Positions 38,014-46,486 of a stretch of 46,643 bases of DNA are shown here, piece by piece. A model generated the notes under the pieces. It was not told the DNA's origin. It ran no database searches and worked only from the letters and a program-made list of their open reading frames with translations. This DNA is from Paracoccaceae bacterium (GTDB taxonomy: Bacteria; Pseudomonadota; Alphaproteobacteria; Rhodobacterales; Rhodobacteraceae): the NCBI GenBank assembly GCA_007694945.1, contig REER01000055.1:1-46643 (forward strand), read 5' to 3'. A program made the position numbers and the translations under genes. The stretch's first letter is position 1. Each line of letters opens with the position of its first letter.

Positions 38014-38796
38014 TCACCCTTTCGCAGCCAGTGCGGCGGTATTCCAGCGCAGCGCGCGTGCCTCGGCCACGCCCAGAACTCGTGTTGTCCCCCAGCCAAG
38101 AATCGCTACTGCGATCATACCGACGAGGATCATGCCGGGATAAAGGTCCTGTTGCGCGACGCTCAGCACCCGGCCAATGCCATAGAACGCCCCCACCAGT
38201 TCGGCCGCGACCAGCGTTGTCCAGGATGCCTGCAGCGACAGCCGCAGCCCCGTGAAAATCATCGGGCTGGCACCGGGGATGAGCACCTCTGAGACGAAGC
38301 GGATTTTCGGCATACCGAGCATGTAGGCAGCTTCCAGCACCGGGCGGTCGATATTGCGCACGCCCGCGAAGGTGTTGATGACCGAGGGCACGAACGCCGA
38401 AAACCAGATCACCATGATCTTTGCGGCATCGCCCAGACCGAGCCAGAGGATGGCCAGCGGGATCCAGGCGAGCGGCGGAATCGGGCGGATGATCAGGAAA
38501 ATCGGGTTGATAAAGGCCTCGGCCTTGCGGCTCCAACCCATCAACAGACCAAGTGGCACGCCGGTTGCAATGGCAAACAGGAAGCCCATGACCACGAGGC
38601 GCAGCGAATTATAGACGTGCATCGTGAGTTCGCCGCCGGCATAGCCTCGCACAGAGACATGAACCAGCGCGGACCATGTCTCTGCCGGTGAGGGGAAGCG
38701 GCCCGGGGGGATGATGCCGAAAAACGCCGTTGCGGCATACCAAAGTGCGCAGACGATCAGAATCGTAGCCAACCCTATCGAGACTCTACGTGGCAC
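38014..38796 (-). CDS. ABC transporter permease, SsuC/TauC type (first)
   Basis: 260 residues from GTG 38796 (GAGAGGG ribosome site). Same family as its neighbour: FPSPAETWSALVHVS, FAIATGVPLGLLMGWSRKAEAF and the EAA-type loop VLEAAYMLGMPKIRFVSEVLIPGASPMI. It is the promoter-proximal gene of an eight-gene operon. The LacI-type operator at 38826 lies 30 bp upstream. Confidence 0.9.
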   Translation of the reverse strand: MPRRVSIGLATILIVCALWYAATAFFGIIPPGRFPSPAETWSALVHVSVRGYAGGELTMHVYNSLRLVVMGFLFAIATGVPLGLLMGWSRKAEAFINPIFLIIRPIPPLAWIPLAILWLGLGDAAKIMVIWFSAFVPSVINTFAGVRNIDRPVLEAAYMLGMPKIRFVSEVLIPGASPMIFTGLRLSLQASWTTLVAAELVGAFYGIGRVLSVAQQDLYPGMILVGMIAVAILGWGTTRVLGVAEARALRWNTAALAAKG

Positions 38797-38825
38797 GCAC
38801 CCTCTCCCCCCCCAGTGAAACCGTC

Positions 38826-38845
38826 ATATGTAAACGCTTTCATAT
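38826..38845. promoter_or_regulatory. LacI-family operator between the transport operon and its regulator
   Basis: ATATGTAAACGCTTTCATAT is a 20-bp dyad with 8 of 10 base pairs matched and a central CG, the usual LacI-family form. It sits 30 bp upstream of the first permease start. Confidence 0.7.
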
Positions 38846-38923
38846 TCTCGCATCGACTGTCAAGAAAAGATTCGTGTCCGTTGAAATTTTCCAATATTCG
38901 TGTAATTTATTGTCAGAATTGGA

Positions 38924-38937
38924 ATGAAAATTTTCAT
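38924..38937. promoter_or_regulatory. Perfect palindrome ATGAAAATTTTCAT before the lacI-type gene
   Basis: 14-bp perfect dyad 13 bp upstream of GTG 38950. It lacks the central CG of LacI operators, so it may serve another regulator, or be a second weak site. Confidence 0.45.
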
Positions 38938-38949
38938 GAAAGGATACGA

Positions 38950-39969
38950 GTGCCGCGCCATCGCAAGCCCACGCTGAATGACATTGCCCGCGAATCCGGC
39001 AGTTCGATTGCGACCGTTTCGCGCGCCATGTCGCAGCCCGAACTGCTGCAACCGCAGACGCTGGAACGCATCCGCGAGGTTGCGGCGCGGCTTGGCTACG
39101 TCCCGAATCGGCGCGCGCGGGCGCTGGCTTCGGGAAACTCTGAGACAATCGGCGTCGTTGTCCCGACGCTCAATTCACCGATCTTTTCCTCGACCTTGCA
39201 AGAGATGCAGCGAAGCTTTGCTGCGAACGGATTTCAGCTTCTGATCGCCTCGCATGAGTATGATCCGGCCAGCGAAACCGCCGCACTTGCACAACTCATT
39301 TCGCATGGCGTGGACGGGCTAGTCGTCGTCGGCGCGCAAAGACCGCAATCCTCTTGGGCGCTGCTGGAGGCCGCGCAGGTGCCGCTCATCCAGATCTGGG
39401 AGGGGCGCTCGGAGCATGATCGGATCACCGTTGACAATTATCAGGCGGGATATCTGGTAGCGCGCTATCTGATCGATATCGGGCATCGCAAATTCGGTGT
39501 CATCTGCGGCCATCTGCTGAACAATGACCGCCAGTCCGCGCGCGTCGAGGGTATCCGCGCGGCCCTTGAGAAAGAGGATCTGAGACTCGCGCGCACTCAG
39601 ATCAGCGAACAGCCGCTGACGATCAGCGCAGGCCGGGCCGGGTGCATGACCCTGCTCGAAATGCTGCCGCGCCCGACAGCGATCATCGGTACAGCCGATC
39701 TTCTGGCCATCGGCGCGATGTTCGAGGCGCAGGGGCGCGGGATCGTCGTACCGGATGCCCTGTCGATTGCCGGTATCGACAATGTCGATGTCGCGGCACA
39801 CCTGTCGCCCTCGCTGACCACGGTTGATATTCCGGCCGCCAATATCGGAGCCGAAGCGGCGGCCCTGATGCTGCGTCGCGTTCGGCAGGGCGATACGAAA
39901 CCGGGCACCAGCATTTCGCTCCCGGTGACACTGGTTGTCCGACACTCGACCGCGCGCCCATCGGACTAA
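38950..39969 (+). CDS. LacI-family transcriptional regulator of the divergent ABC/dehydrogenase operon
   Basis: 339 residues from GTG 38950, with an AAAGGA ribosome site. The HTH is intact (TLNDIARESGSSIATVSRAMSQPELL, YVPNRRARALASG). The ligand domain follows (IGVVVPTLNSPIFSSTLQEMQRSF to LSIAGIDNVDVAAHLSPSLTTVDIP). GTG is chosen because the longer upstream frame would cover the operator region. Divergence from the eight-gene operon with a LacI dyad between them makes local control likely, with the imported compound or a metabolite as inducer. Confidence 0.9.
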   Translation: MPRHRKPTLNDIARESGSSIATVSRAMSQPELLQPQTLERIREVAARLGYVPNRRARALASGNSETIGVVVPTLNSPIFSSTLQEMQRSFAANGFQLLIASHEYDPASETAALAQLISHGVDGLVVVGAQRPQSSWALLEAAQVPLIQIWEGRSEHDRITVDNYQAGYLVARYLIDIGHRKFGVICGHLLNNDRQSARVEGIRAALEKEDLRLARTQISEQPLTISAGRAGCMTLLEMLPRPTAIIGTADLLAIGAMFEAQGRGIVVPDALSIAGIDNVDVAAHLSPSLTTVDIPAANIGAEAAALMLRRVRQGDTKPGTSISLPVTLVVRHSTARPSD

Positions 39970-40006
39970 ATGCTCGGCCCCGGCATCTGGTGGGTCATAT
40001 TGACGC

Positions 40007-40396
40007 TTAACCTGTCTGGCCCGGAAGTCCAGAATTTGCAGCGAAGACATCGGGCTGCAGGTTCTGGTAGAAGGCCTGGCGCAGCATCTCCTCATCAAAA
40101 CGAATGCTGTTGAACCCGGTCCAGATCGCGGGCGACCAGCGATCGATCAGCGCACTGATCTCTTGGGTGAGCTCAAATAGAGTTGGCAAGCTGGGATCGG
40201 TCAGCTGCGCTGGGCGCAGACCGGTTACTGCCAGCGCCCAAGGAGACGGGATGATGTGGGGTGCGATCCGGCAACGCAGATTGACCCGCTCGATCTCCCT
40301 GAATTCAGCATCCGTCAGAATGGCCGCGAATTGCAGGGGCTGATCGAAGGCGGGTGAGATGCCGGTGGTCTCAATGTCGTAGAATGCGAAATTCAT
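40007..40396 (-). pseudogene. Exonuclease I (SbcB-like), N-terminal fragment
   Basis: 129 residues (ATG 40396 or 40402). MNFAFYDIETTGISPAFDQPLQFAAILTD is the ExoI DEDD-nuclease start with the catalytic DIE. WTGFNSIRFDEEMLRQAFYQNLQPDVF follows, then only AANSGLPGQTG and a stop. Intact ExoI is about 470 residues, so the SH3-like and C-terminal domains and the later DEDD acids are missing. The break lies at the edge of the LacI/ABC operon, suggesting that an insertion or deletion severed the gene. The fragment is unlikely to be active. Confidence 0.75.
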
Positions 40397-40506
40397 GAGC
40401 ATAGCGTAGTGGAACAAGCGCTAACAGTCATCTGAGAAAGCCCGGTTCAATACAATATGAGTGTGACGCCCGAAGCTGATCGCTATTTGCACATCGGATC
40501 AATGCC

Positions 40507-41352
40507 TCAAAGCTGTCCGATCTGTTCATTAAGTCGCTCTATCCGTGCCAATTGATCTCGACCAGCACGCCCCGCTTGCACGGTCGTAGCGACCATCAAC
40601 CGATGGCAAAGGGCGAGTACAGCGGCGTGATTGAACTGAGGCGTGCTGGTCGCCGTCACGCAGTGAAAATGCCAGTTTGCATCTTTCCGGGTCGGGGCAC
40701 TCTCATCGGTGATGTAGCATAGCTTCGCACCCGTTCCCGAGATCGCATCCAACATGGAATCCATGCCCGCCACGCGCCGCCGCAAACCAAAGACTATCAC
40801 GCAATCACGCGCATCCATAACCGCGATATGCTCGCCCATGGTTTCGCCGCCACGTGGTACCACCACAACATCGGGCAGCACTTTCAGCAGCTGCCAGTAA
40901 AGGTAAGTCGCGAAAGACTGTGATATACGGAACCCGACCAGCCAGACACGGCGTGCGGTCAGCAATTCTGAAGCCACGGCAGAAATCTGATCAGCTTCTA
41001 TCTGGCTGAAGCTGCGCTCCAGATTGTCAATCTCTTCAGCAATGCCGGGATGGGCAGACCCGGCAATCTGATCGGGATGCGCCAGAAACAACCGAGAGCC
41101 GGTCCGGCTTTCATCGCGCGCCATGCGCCGCGCTTCCTCATAGCTTTCGAAACCAAGGCGTCTTACGAAGCGCGACACTGTTGCTTTCGACACATCCGCA
41201 AGCCGCGCAAGCTCCTGTGCGTTATAGCTGGCGATCTCGCCGGGAAACTGTGTCAGGAATTCCCCAAGCTTGCGCTCGGCAGGATGCAGGTCGGGCAAGG
41301 ACTGGCGGACCCGCTCCAGAAAGGAACGTTCAGGTTCGTCGGGACCCATCAT
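40507..41352 (-). CDS. RpiR-family regulator (HTH + SIS domain)
   Basis: 281 residues. The N-terminal HTH_6 domain (LHPAERKLGEFLTQFPGEIASYNAQELARLADVSKATVSRFVRRLGF) precedes a SIS sugar-phosphate-type domain (RRVWLVGFRISQSFATYLYWQL, DCVIVFGLRRRVAGMD). Transcribed divergently from a tricarboxylate-type transporter operon with two perfect GAAA-N6-TTTC inverted repeats between them. RpiR proteins usually repress until a phosphorylated sugar or related ligand binds the SIS domain; here control of the transporter operon is likely. Confidence 0.88.
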   Translation of the reverse strand: MMGPDEPERSFLERVRQSLPDLHPAERKLGEFLTQFPGEIASYNAQELARLADVSKATVSRFVRRLGFESYEEARRMARDESRTGSRLFLAHPDQIAGSAHPGIAEEIDNLERSFSQIEADQISAVASELLTARRVWLVGFRISQSFATYLYWQLLKVLPDVVVVPRGGETMGEHIAVMDARDCVIVFGLRRRVAGMDSMLDAISGTGAKLCYITDESAPTRKDANWHFHCVTATSTPQFNHAAVLALCHRLMVATTVQAGRAGRDQLARIERLNEQIGQL

Positions 41353-41450
41353 TGCGGAACTCCAGTTTCACAGCTGCTTAATTAAACATCAATGATCAGC
41401 GATATGGAGCGGGATACAAGCAGAATTTGCACGGTTTTCGCAGTTTTGGG

Positions 41451-41468
41451 AAGAAACTGAGATTTCTT
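41451..41468. promoter_or_regulatory. RpiR operator 1, AAGAAA-N6-TTTCTT
   Basis: Perfect 6-bp inverted repeat with a 6-nt spacer (CTGAGA). The same design recurs exactly 50 bp downstream. A weaker third copy (GGAA-N6-TTTC) lies at 41356-41369 beside the RpiR start. Confidence 0.65.
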
Positions 41469-41500
41469 GTTGCGCGGAAACAGTGATTCGTGCGCTCTTT

Positions 41501-41518
41501 GTGAAACCAAGATTTCAC
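41501..41518. promoter_or_regulatory. RpiR operator 2, GTGAAA-N6-TTTCAC
   Basis: Perfect 6-bp inverted repeat with spacer CCAAGA, 18 bp before the tctC start. The GAAA-N6-TTTC core matches operator 1, and the 50-bp offset (about five turns) places both sites on one DNA face. Confidence 0.68.
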
Positions 41519-41536
41519 AGACAACTGGAGCCCGCC

Positions 41537-42496
41537 ATGACACTACGCCGCACTCTTCTGATCTGTTCTGCCGCTGCACTCGCGGCCTCTGCCCTGCCTG
41601 CTGTTGCTCAGGACTGGCCGGAGCGCCCGGTTCGCATTCTCGTCTCTTTTCCGCCCGGCGGGTCGAGCGATCTTGTCGCGCGCCTGCTGGCAGAGCATCT
41701 TGGCGAGCGCCTTGGCCAACCTTTCATCGTTGAAAACCGCCCGGGCGCGGGCGGAACAGTTGCGGCGCTTGCCCTGAAAGACGCTGCTGCAGATGGCCAT
41801 ACCTTCATGCTGTCGAACCTGACACCATTCGGGATCGCACCGACCCTGTTTCCGGATGCCGGATACGACCCAGTCGAAGATTTCACGCATGTTTCCTATA
41901 TCGGCGGTGTTCACCTTGGGCTGTTCGCAGGGGCCGAACTGGAGATCGACACATTGGACGCGCTGATCGCGCGCGCGCAGGCCGAGCCGGGCATGCTCGA
42001 TTATGGCACGTCCGGCGTGGGGTCCTGGGGGCATATCGTCAGCGCCCGCTTCGGGGCACTGTCAGGAACAGAGATGGAGCATATCCCCTATCAGGGCTCT
42101 GGGCCGATGAGGCTGGACCTGCAAGCCGGTGTGATCGGGTTGGCATTCGATGCGGTTCCGCAAAACCTGCCGCTTGTGGCAGAAGGTGTCGCCATCCCGC
42201 TGGCCGTGAGCGCGCCTCAGCGGCTTGATACCCTGCCCGATGTTCCGACATTCCGCGAAGCAGGCCTCGATCTGATCGCAGAAAACTGGCTGGGGTTCTC
42301 TGCACCTGCCGGACTGGACCCGGCCATTGCAGCACAGCTTGACGAAACCCTGACCGACATCATGACAGCGTCGGAAATAACAGCCCAGTTCGACAACTGG
42401 GGCATCGTGCGCGTGCCAATGGATGGAGCGGCCTTTGCAGCATTCGTGGCAGACCAGTATTCTGCATGGGCCCCTATGGTCGAAGCGGCACGATAA
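41537..42496 (+). CDS. Tripartite tricarboxylate transporter substrate-binding protein (TctC type)
   Basis: 319 residues from ATG 41537 (GGAG ribosome site). The signal peptide ends ...PAVAQ. The Bug/TctC pattern is clear: DWPERPVRILVSFPPGGSSDLVARLLAEHLGERLGQPFIVENRPGAGG, then MLSNLTPFGIAPTLF, and MEHIPYQGSGPMRLDLQAGVI. It captures a carboxylate-type substrate in the periplasm for the TctAB membrane part encoded two genes downstream. Confidence 0.9.
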   Translation: MTLRRTLLICSAAALAASALPAVAQDWPERPVRILVSFPPGGSSDLVARLLAEHLGERLGQPFIVENRPGAGGTVAALALKDAAADGHTFMLSNLTPFGIAPTLFPDAGYDPVEDFTHVSYIGGVHLGLFAGAELEIDTLDALIARAQAEPGMLDYGTSGVGSWGHIVSARFGALSGTEMEHIPYQGSGPMRLDLQAGVIGLAFDAVPQNLPLVAEGVAIPLAVSAPQRLDTLPDVPTFREAGLDLIAENWLGFSAPAGLDPAIAAQLDETLTDIMTASEITAQFDNWGIVRVPMDGAAFAAFVADQYSAWAPMVEAAR

Positions 42497-42506
42497 GGAG
42501 CAGAAT

Positions 42507-43448
42507 ATGCGGATTGCTGTTTTCTTCGTCGGTGAGGTGGAGGACCGTGGTTTCAATGCAAGTGCCCTTGGCGGCGTGGAGCGCGCACGCGATGAAGGCC
42601 TGGCAGACATCTCTGTCGTACGCGGGATTCCCTACGATCAGACCGTGATCCGCGACGCTTTGCGTGAAACCCTGTCCAGCGTGGAAGGTCTGGTCTTCGT
42701 CGGTGGACAGGGGAACCTTGCGGTGCCTGAAGCTGCCGCCGAGTACCGGGATCATCGCTTCGCCATCGTGCAGGGCGCGCATCTTGGCGACAACTTGGCC
42801 AGCTATGACGTGCGACAGGAGGATTCTGCCTTTCTGGCAGGTGTGCTCGCAGCGCGGATCAGCAAGACCGGCACTGTCGCACATCTTTCAGGGCATCGGG
42901 TGAAACCGGGACTGAAAGGACGCGCAGCCTTCGTCGGCGGCGTGCGCCATGTTGCGCCTGACATGCCAGTCTTGACCGGCTTTTGCGGCACGCAAGACAA
43001 CAGCACTGTGACGCACCAATGGGCCAGCGCGCAGGCAGATGCAGGCGCGGATGTGTTGTTTACTATGCTGAACGGTGCACGGGATGGGGCCATCGCAGCA
43101 TGCCGCGACAAGAATATACGCCAGATCGGCAACGCCCTTGATTGGGTAGAGATGATGCCCGATGTCTTCTGTGCCTCTGCCTTGGCGCGGATTGACAGGG
43201 CAGTGTCCCGGGCGATCACCGACATGATCGCGGGCCATGTGCCACGGCATATTGTTGAGATGGGGCTTGCGCAGGGGGACAATTCTGTAGGTCTGTCTCT
43301 GCATCCCGATCTGGAAACAGACCATCGCGACGCGATCTCGGCTATTGCAGACGGGATAGCATCGCGCGCGATCACAGTCCCGGTGGCGTATGATGGACCT
43401 GAATTTACCTTGCAGACAGGAGAGGCTAGTTGGACAGAGCACGCCTGA
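42507..43448 (+). CDS. BMP-family (basic membrane protein / PnrA-like) domain protein without signal peptide
   Basis: 313 residues from ATG 42507 (AAGGAG ribosome site, 10 bp after tctC). Typical BMP segments: IAVFFVGEVEDRGFNASALGGVERA, VEGLVFVGGQGNLAVPEAAAEY, FAIVQGAHLGDNLASYDVRQEDSAFLAGVLAA and VAHLSGHRVKPGLKGRAAFVGGV. BMP proteins normally bind nucleosides as lipoproteins of ABC importers. Here no signal peptide or lipobox Cys exists and no ABC genes are near, so it should be cytoplasmic. It overlaps tctB by 19 bases. A ligand-binding or enzymatic role linked to the transported substrate is inferred; function unknown. Confidence 0.75.
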   Translation: MRIAVFFVGEVEDRGFNASALGGVERARDEGLADISVVRGIPYDQTVIRDALRETLSSVEGLVFVGGQGNLAVPEAAAEYRDHRFAIVQGAHLGDNLASYDVRQEDSAFLAGVLAARISKTGTVAHLSGHRVKPGLKGRAAFVGGVRHVAPDMPVLTGFCGTQDNSTVTHQWASAQADAGADVLFTMLNGARDGAIAACRDKNIRQIGNALDWVEMMPDVFCASALARIDRAVSRAITDMIAGHVPRHIVEMGLAQGDNSVGLSLHPDLETDHRDAISAIADGIASRAITVPVAYDGPEFTLQTGEASWTEHA

Positions 43449-43879
43449 CAGATGCTCTTGGCCCGATTGCACTGATGGCGATCGGCATAGCCTTCGCGGC
43501 AGGGTCGTGGTTGCATCTTGATCTTGGAACCTTGCGCAGACTTGGCCCCGGCGCACTGCCGCTGGGTCTGGGAGTTATCCTGACGATCCTTGGGGCCATC
43601 GCCTTGGTACAGGGGTTTTTACAGCGTGCAGAACAGATTCCACGCCCCGACCTGCATGCGCTTGCAGCGGTTGGTGTGGCCATCACCACCTTCGCGGTCC
43701 TGACTGAACGGCTGGGCTTGCTACCGGCAGTCTTCGGGACAGTGCTGGCAATGACGACGGTGATCGGTGATCTGCCGTGGCTCGGCCGCCTTGCCCTGGC
43801 GCTGGGTGTCGCCGTGGGTGTCTGGGCCATTTTCCTTCTGGGCCTGCGATTGCCCATTCGCGCCTTTGGAGCCGGATGA
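43430..43879 (+). CDS. Tripartite tricarboxylate transporter small membrane subunit (TctB type)
   Basis: 149 residues starting at TTG 43430 with an AGGAG ribosome site, overlapping the BMP gene end. Four hydrophobic helices and the TctB motif LGPGALPLGLGVILTILGAI. Its stop overlaps the tctA start (ATGA). Pairs with TctA in the inner membrane. Confidence 0.85.
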   Translation: MDRARLTDALGPIALMAIGIAFAAGSWLHLDLGTLRRLGPGALPLGLGVILTILGAIALVQGFLQRAEQIPRPDLHALAAVGVAITTFAVLTERLGLLPAVFGTVLAMTTVIGDLPWLGRLALALGVAVGVWAIFLLGLRLPIRAFGAG

Positions 43880-45381
43880 TGGAGCTACTCGGAAACCTCG
43901 CGCTGGGCTTTGCCGCGGCCACCACGCTTGAAATGCTGACGGTCTGTTTTGTCGGGGTGTTGCTTGGAACCTTTGTTGGTGTTCTGCCAGGCATCGGGCC
44001 ACTGGCCGCTGTGGCTATGCTTTTGCCAGTGTCGTTCCACCTGCCAGCAGAAGCGGCGCTGATCCTGCTGGCTGGCGTCTATTACGGTGCGGAATATGGT
44101 GGATCCACCGCGTCCATCTTGCTGAACATTCCGGGCACGCCCTCTGCCTCCGTGACAGCATTGGACGGATTTCCCATGGCACAGAAAGGTCGGGCGGGTG
44201 TCGCGCTGGTGCTGACCGCGATTGCCTCTTTTGTCGGCGGCATTGTGGGCGTGATCGTGATGGCGCTGCTCTCCCCTGCCCTCGCAGGATTTGCATTGCA
44301 ATTCGGACCCGCCGAGTATTTCGCCGTCATGGTGCTGGGGCTTGTTGCCGCCACCGTGGTCGGGGGACGTGGCATTGTGAGGGGACTTGCGATGGTCTGC
44401 CTGGGCCTGTTGCTGGGCACGATCGGCGTGGATGTGAATTCGGGCGCGACGCGCTTCACAGGTGGCATTGCGGACTTGCGCGACGGAATTGGACTTGTCG
44501 TGGTCGCGATGGGCCTGTTTGGAGTATCCGAGGTCATTGCCTCTATTCGCGGAGGCACCCGACAAAAAGTATCACAACCGTTGAATTGGCGCAGCCTGAT
44601 GCCCAACCGGGATGATTGGACGCGCGTCCCCGGTCCTGCCCTGCGCGGCAGCGCAGTGGGATCGTTCTTCGGCACCTTGCCGGGAGCCGGGCAAACAGTG
44701 GCATCTTTCGTCGGTTACGCCGTCGAAAAACGCATATCGCGCAACAAAGACAAATTTGGACATGGCGCAGTCGAAGGGGTCGTGGTGCCGGAAGCGGCCA
44801 ACAATGCAGCCGCTCAGACTGCTTTCATCCCAACCCTCACCCTGGGGATTCCCGGCAGCACCACCATGGCGCTGATGCTCGGCGCCCTGATGATCCATGG
44901 GATCACGCCAGGACCACGACTGATCGCCGATCACCCTTCGCTGTTCTGGGGTCTGGTCGCAAGTTTCTTGATCGGCAATCTGATGTTGTTGGTCCTGAAC
45001 ATTCCACTTGTCGGGCTGTGGGCGCGGCTGTTGCGCGTGCCCCATGCCATGCTCTACCCGATCGTTGCGGTCCTGATCTGCATTGGTGTCTACAGCCTTC
45101 GGCTGAACCTCTTCGACGTATGGCTGACCCTTGGTTTTGGACTGCTAGGCTACGCTATGCGGCTATGGCGCTTTGAACCGGCGCCCCTGCTGATAGGCTT
45201 TGTTCTGGGACCAATGATTGAAGAATATTTCCGCCGCGCGATGCTCTTGTCGCGGGGTGATCCGATGGTGTTCTTGGAGCGCACAGGTAGCGCCACGCTA
45301 CTCGCGATCGCAGTCGCTTTACTTATTGTGGCGGGCCTACAGCCTAGGAAACTCATTCAACGCGTATTCAAATGGTCATGA
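43876..45381 (+). CDS. Tripartite tricarboxylate transporter large membrane subunit (TctA type)
   Basis: 501 residues, about 11-12 membrane helices. The TctA signatures are present: VGVLLGTFVGVLPGIGPLAAVAMLLP near the N-terminus, YGAEYGGSTASILLNIPGTPSASVTALDG and the second half repeat GSFFGTLPGAGQTVASFVGY with PEAANNAAAQTAFIPTLTLGIPGS. Proton- or sodium-coupled carboxylate uptake. Last gene of the RpiR-controlled operon. Confidence 0.92.
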   Translation: MMELLGNLALGFAAATTLEMLTVCFVGVLLGTFVGVLPGIGPLAAVAMLLPVSFHLPAEAALILLAGVYYGAEYGGSTASILLNIPGTPSASVTALDGFPMAQKGRAGVALVLTAIASFVGGIVGVIVMALLSPALAGFALQFGPAEYFAVMVLGLVAATVVGGRGIVRGLAMVCLGLLLGTIGVDVNSGATRFTGGIADLRDGIGLVVVAMGLFGVSEVIASIRGGTRQKVSQPLNWRSLMPNRDDWTRVPGPALRGSAVGSFFGTLPGAGQTVASFVGYAVEKRISRNKDKFGHGAVEGVVVPEAANNAAAQTAFIPTLTLGIPGSTTMALMLGALMIHGITPGPRLIADHPSLFWGLVASFLIGNLMLLVLNIPLVGLWARLLRVPHAMLYPIVAVLICIGVYSLRLNLFDVWLTLGFGLLGYAMRLWRFEPAPLLIGFVLGPMIEEYFRRAMLLSRGDPMVFLERTGSATLLAIAVALLIVAGLQPRKLIQRVFKWS

Positions 45382-45562
45382 GTCCACGTCCGCGAATGCC
45401 GCCGAATGCAAGCCGGTGCGGGCGACTGCACGCGAATGCTGTTTTTCTGGTGTGGTGTTGATGTGGCGTTGATGTAAACTGCAAAAAGGCCTGTGGCATT
45501 AATATACCTCATTCTATGTGTTTGATATTGCTGTAATATTTGGTTGCGGGGGTAGGATTTGA
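45382..45562. other. Intergenic region between tctA and the IS21 fragment
   Basis: No gene. Three GAATGC words occur near 45392-45440. The sequence shifts to AT-rich from 45480. No clear terminator or IS21 terminal repeat was found. It may include a truncated IS end. Confidence 0.35.
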
Positions 45563-46486
45563 ATGTTGGCCTATTCGGTGCCGCCTGGCTACCGGCGGGA
45601 CAAGCCGATCAGGCGGCCGAAGCTTGACGGGTTCACCGAGTTCATTGACGCCTGGCTTGAGGCCGACAAGGCCGTGCATCGCAAGCAGCGTCATACGGCC
45701 AAGCGGATATGGGAACGGCTTCAGGCCGAGCATGGCTTCACCGGCGGCTATACGATCGTCAAGGATTACGTGCGTGATCGTGAGCGGCGAACCCGGGAGA
45801 TGTTCGTACCGCTGGCCCATCCGCCAGGCCATGCGCAGGCAGACTTTGGCGAAGCCATTGTCGTCATCGGCGGTGTCGAGCAGAAGGCGTATTTCTTCGT
45901 CATGGATCTGCCCCACAGCGATGCCTATTTCGTGCGGACCTATCCGGCGGCGACGGCGGAGGCCCGGATAGACGGGCATGTCCGTGCCTTTGCCTTCTTC
46001 GGCGGGGTGCCGCAGCCGGTGCTCTACGACAATGACCGCTGTCTGGTCTCGAAGATCCAGCCAGATGGCACGCGCATCCGCGCCGCGCTGTTCAGCGGCT
46101 TGCAGTCGCATTACCTGTTTCGGGATCGCTATGGTCGGCCCGGGAAGGGGAACGACAAGGGCGCTGTCGAGGGGATGGTCGGCTACGCCCGCCGCAACCA
46201 CATGGTGCCGATCCCCCACTTTACGAGCTGGGACGATTTTATGGCCGACCTTGAAGGGCAGTGCCGCGCGCGCCTGACGCGCATTCTTCGGGGTCATAAG
46301 GAGACGATCGGTGAGAGGTTGCAGCGCGATCTGGCCGCGATGCGCCCCCTGCCTGCCGCCCCGTTCGAAGCCTGCGACCAAGCCGTTCGCTGCATCTGCG
46401 CAAAGACCGTTCGCGGTTGCAGCATCAGCGACGTGCTGGGCGGACAGTGGACTGTGACTTTGCAGCAATGCATGCGCGGTAAATGA
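45563..46486 (+). mobile_element. istA: IS21-family transposase IstA, truncated at both ends
   Basis: 307 residues. The rve-type catalytic domain is recognisable with its acidic residues: Asp in GHAQADFGEAIVVIGG, Asp in QPVLYDND and Glu in GRPGKGNDKGAVEGMVGYARRN. Intact IstA is about 500 residues. The N-terminal HTH (about 65 residues) is missing and the protein starts in the linker (PPGYRRDKPIRRPKLDGF). After PAAPFEACDQA near 46380 the family sequence stops and an unrelated tail follows. No istB is visible before the window end. It is a dead fragment unless supplied in trans. Confidence 0.82.
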
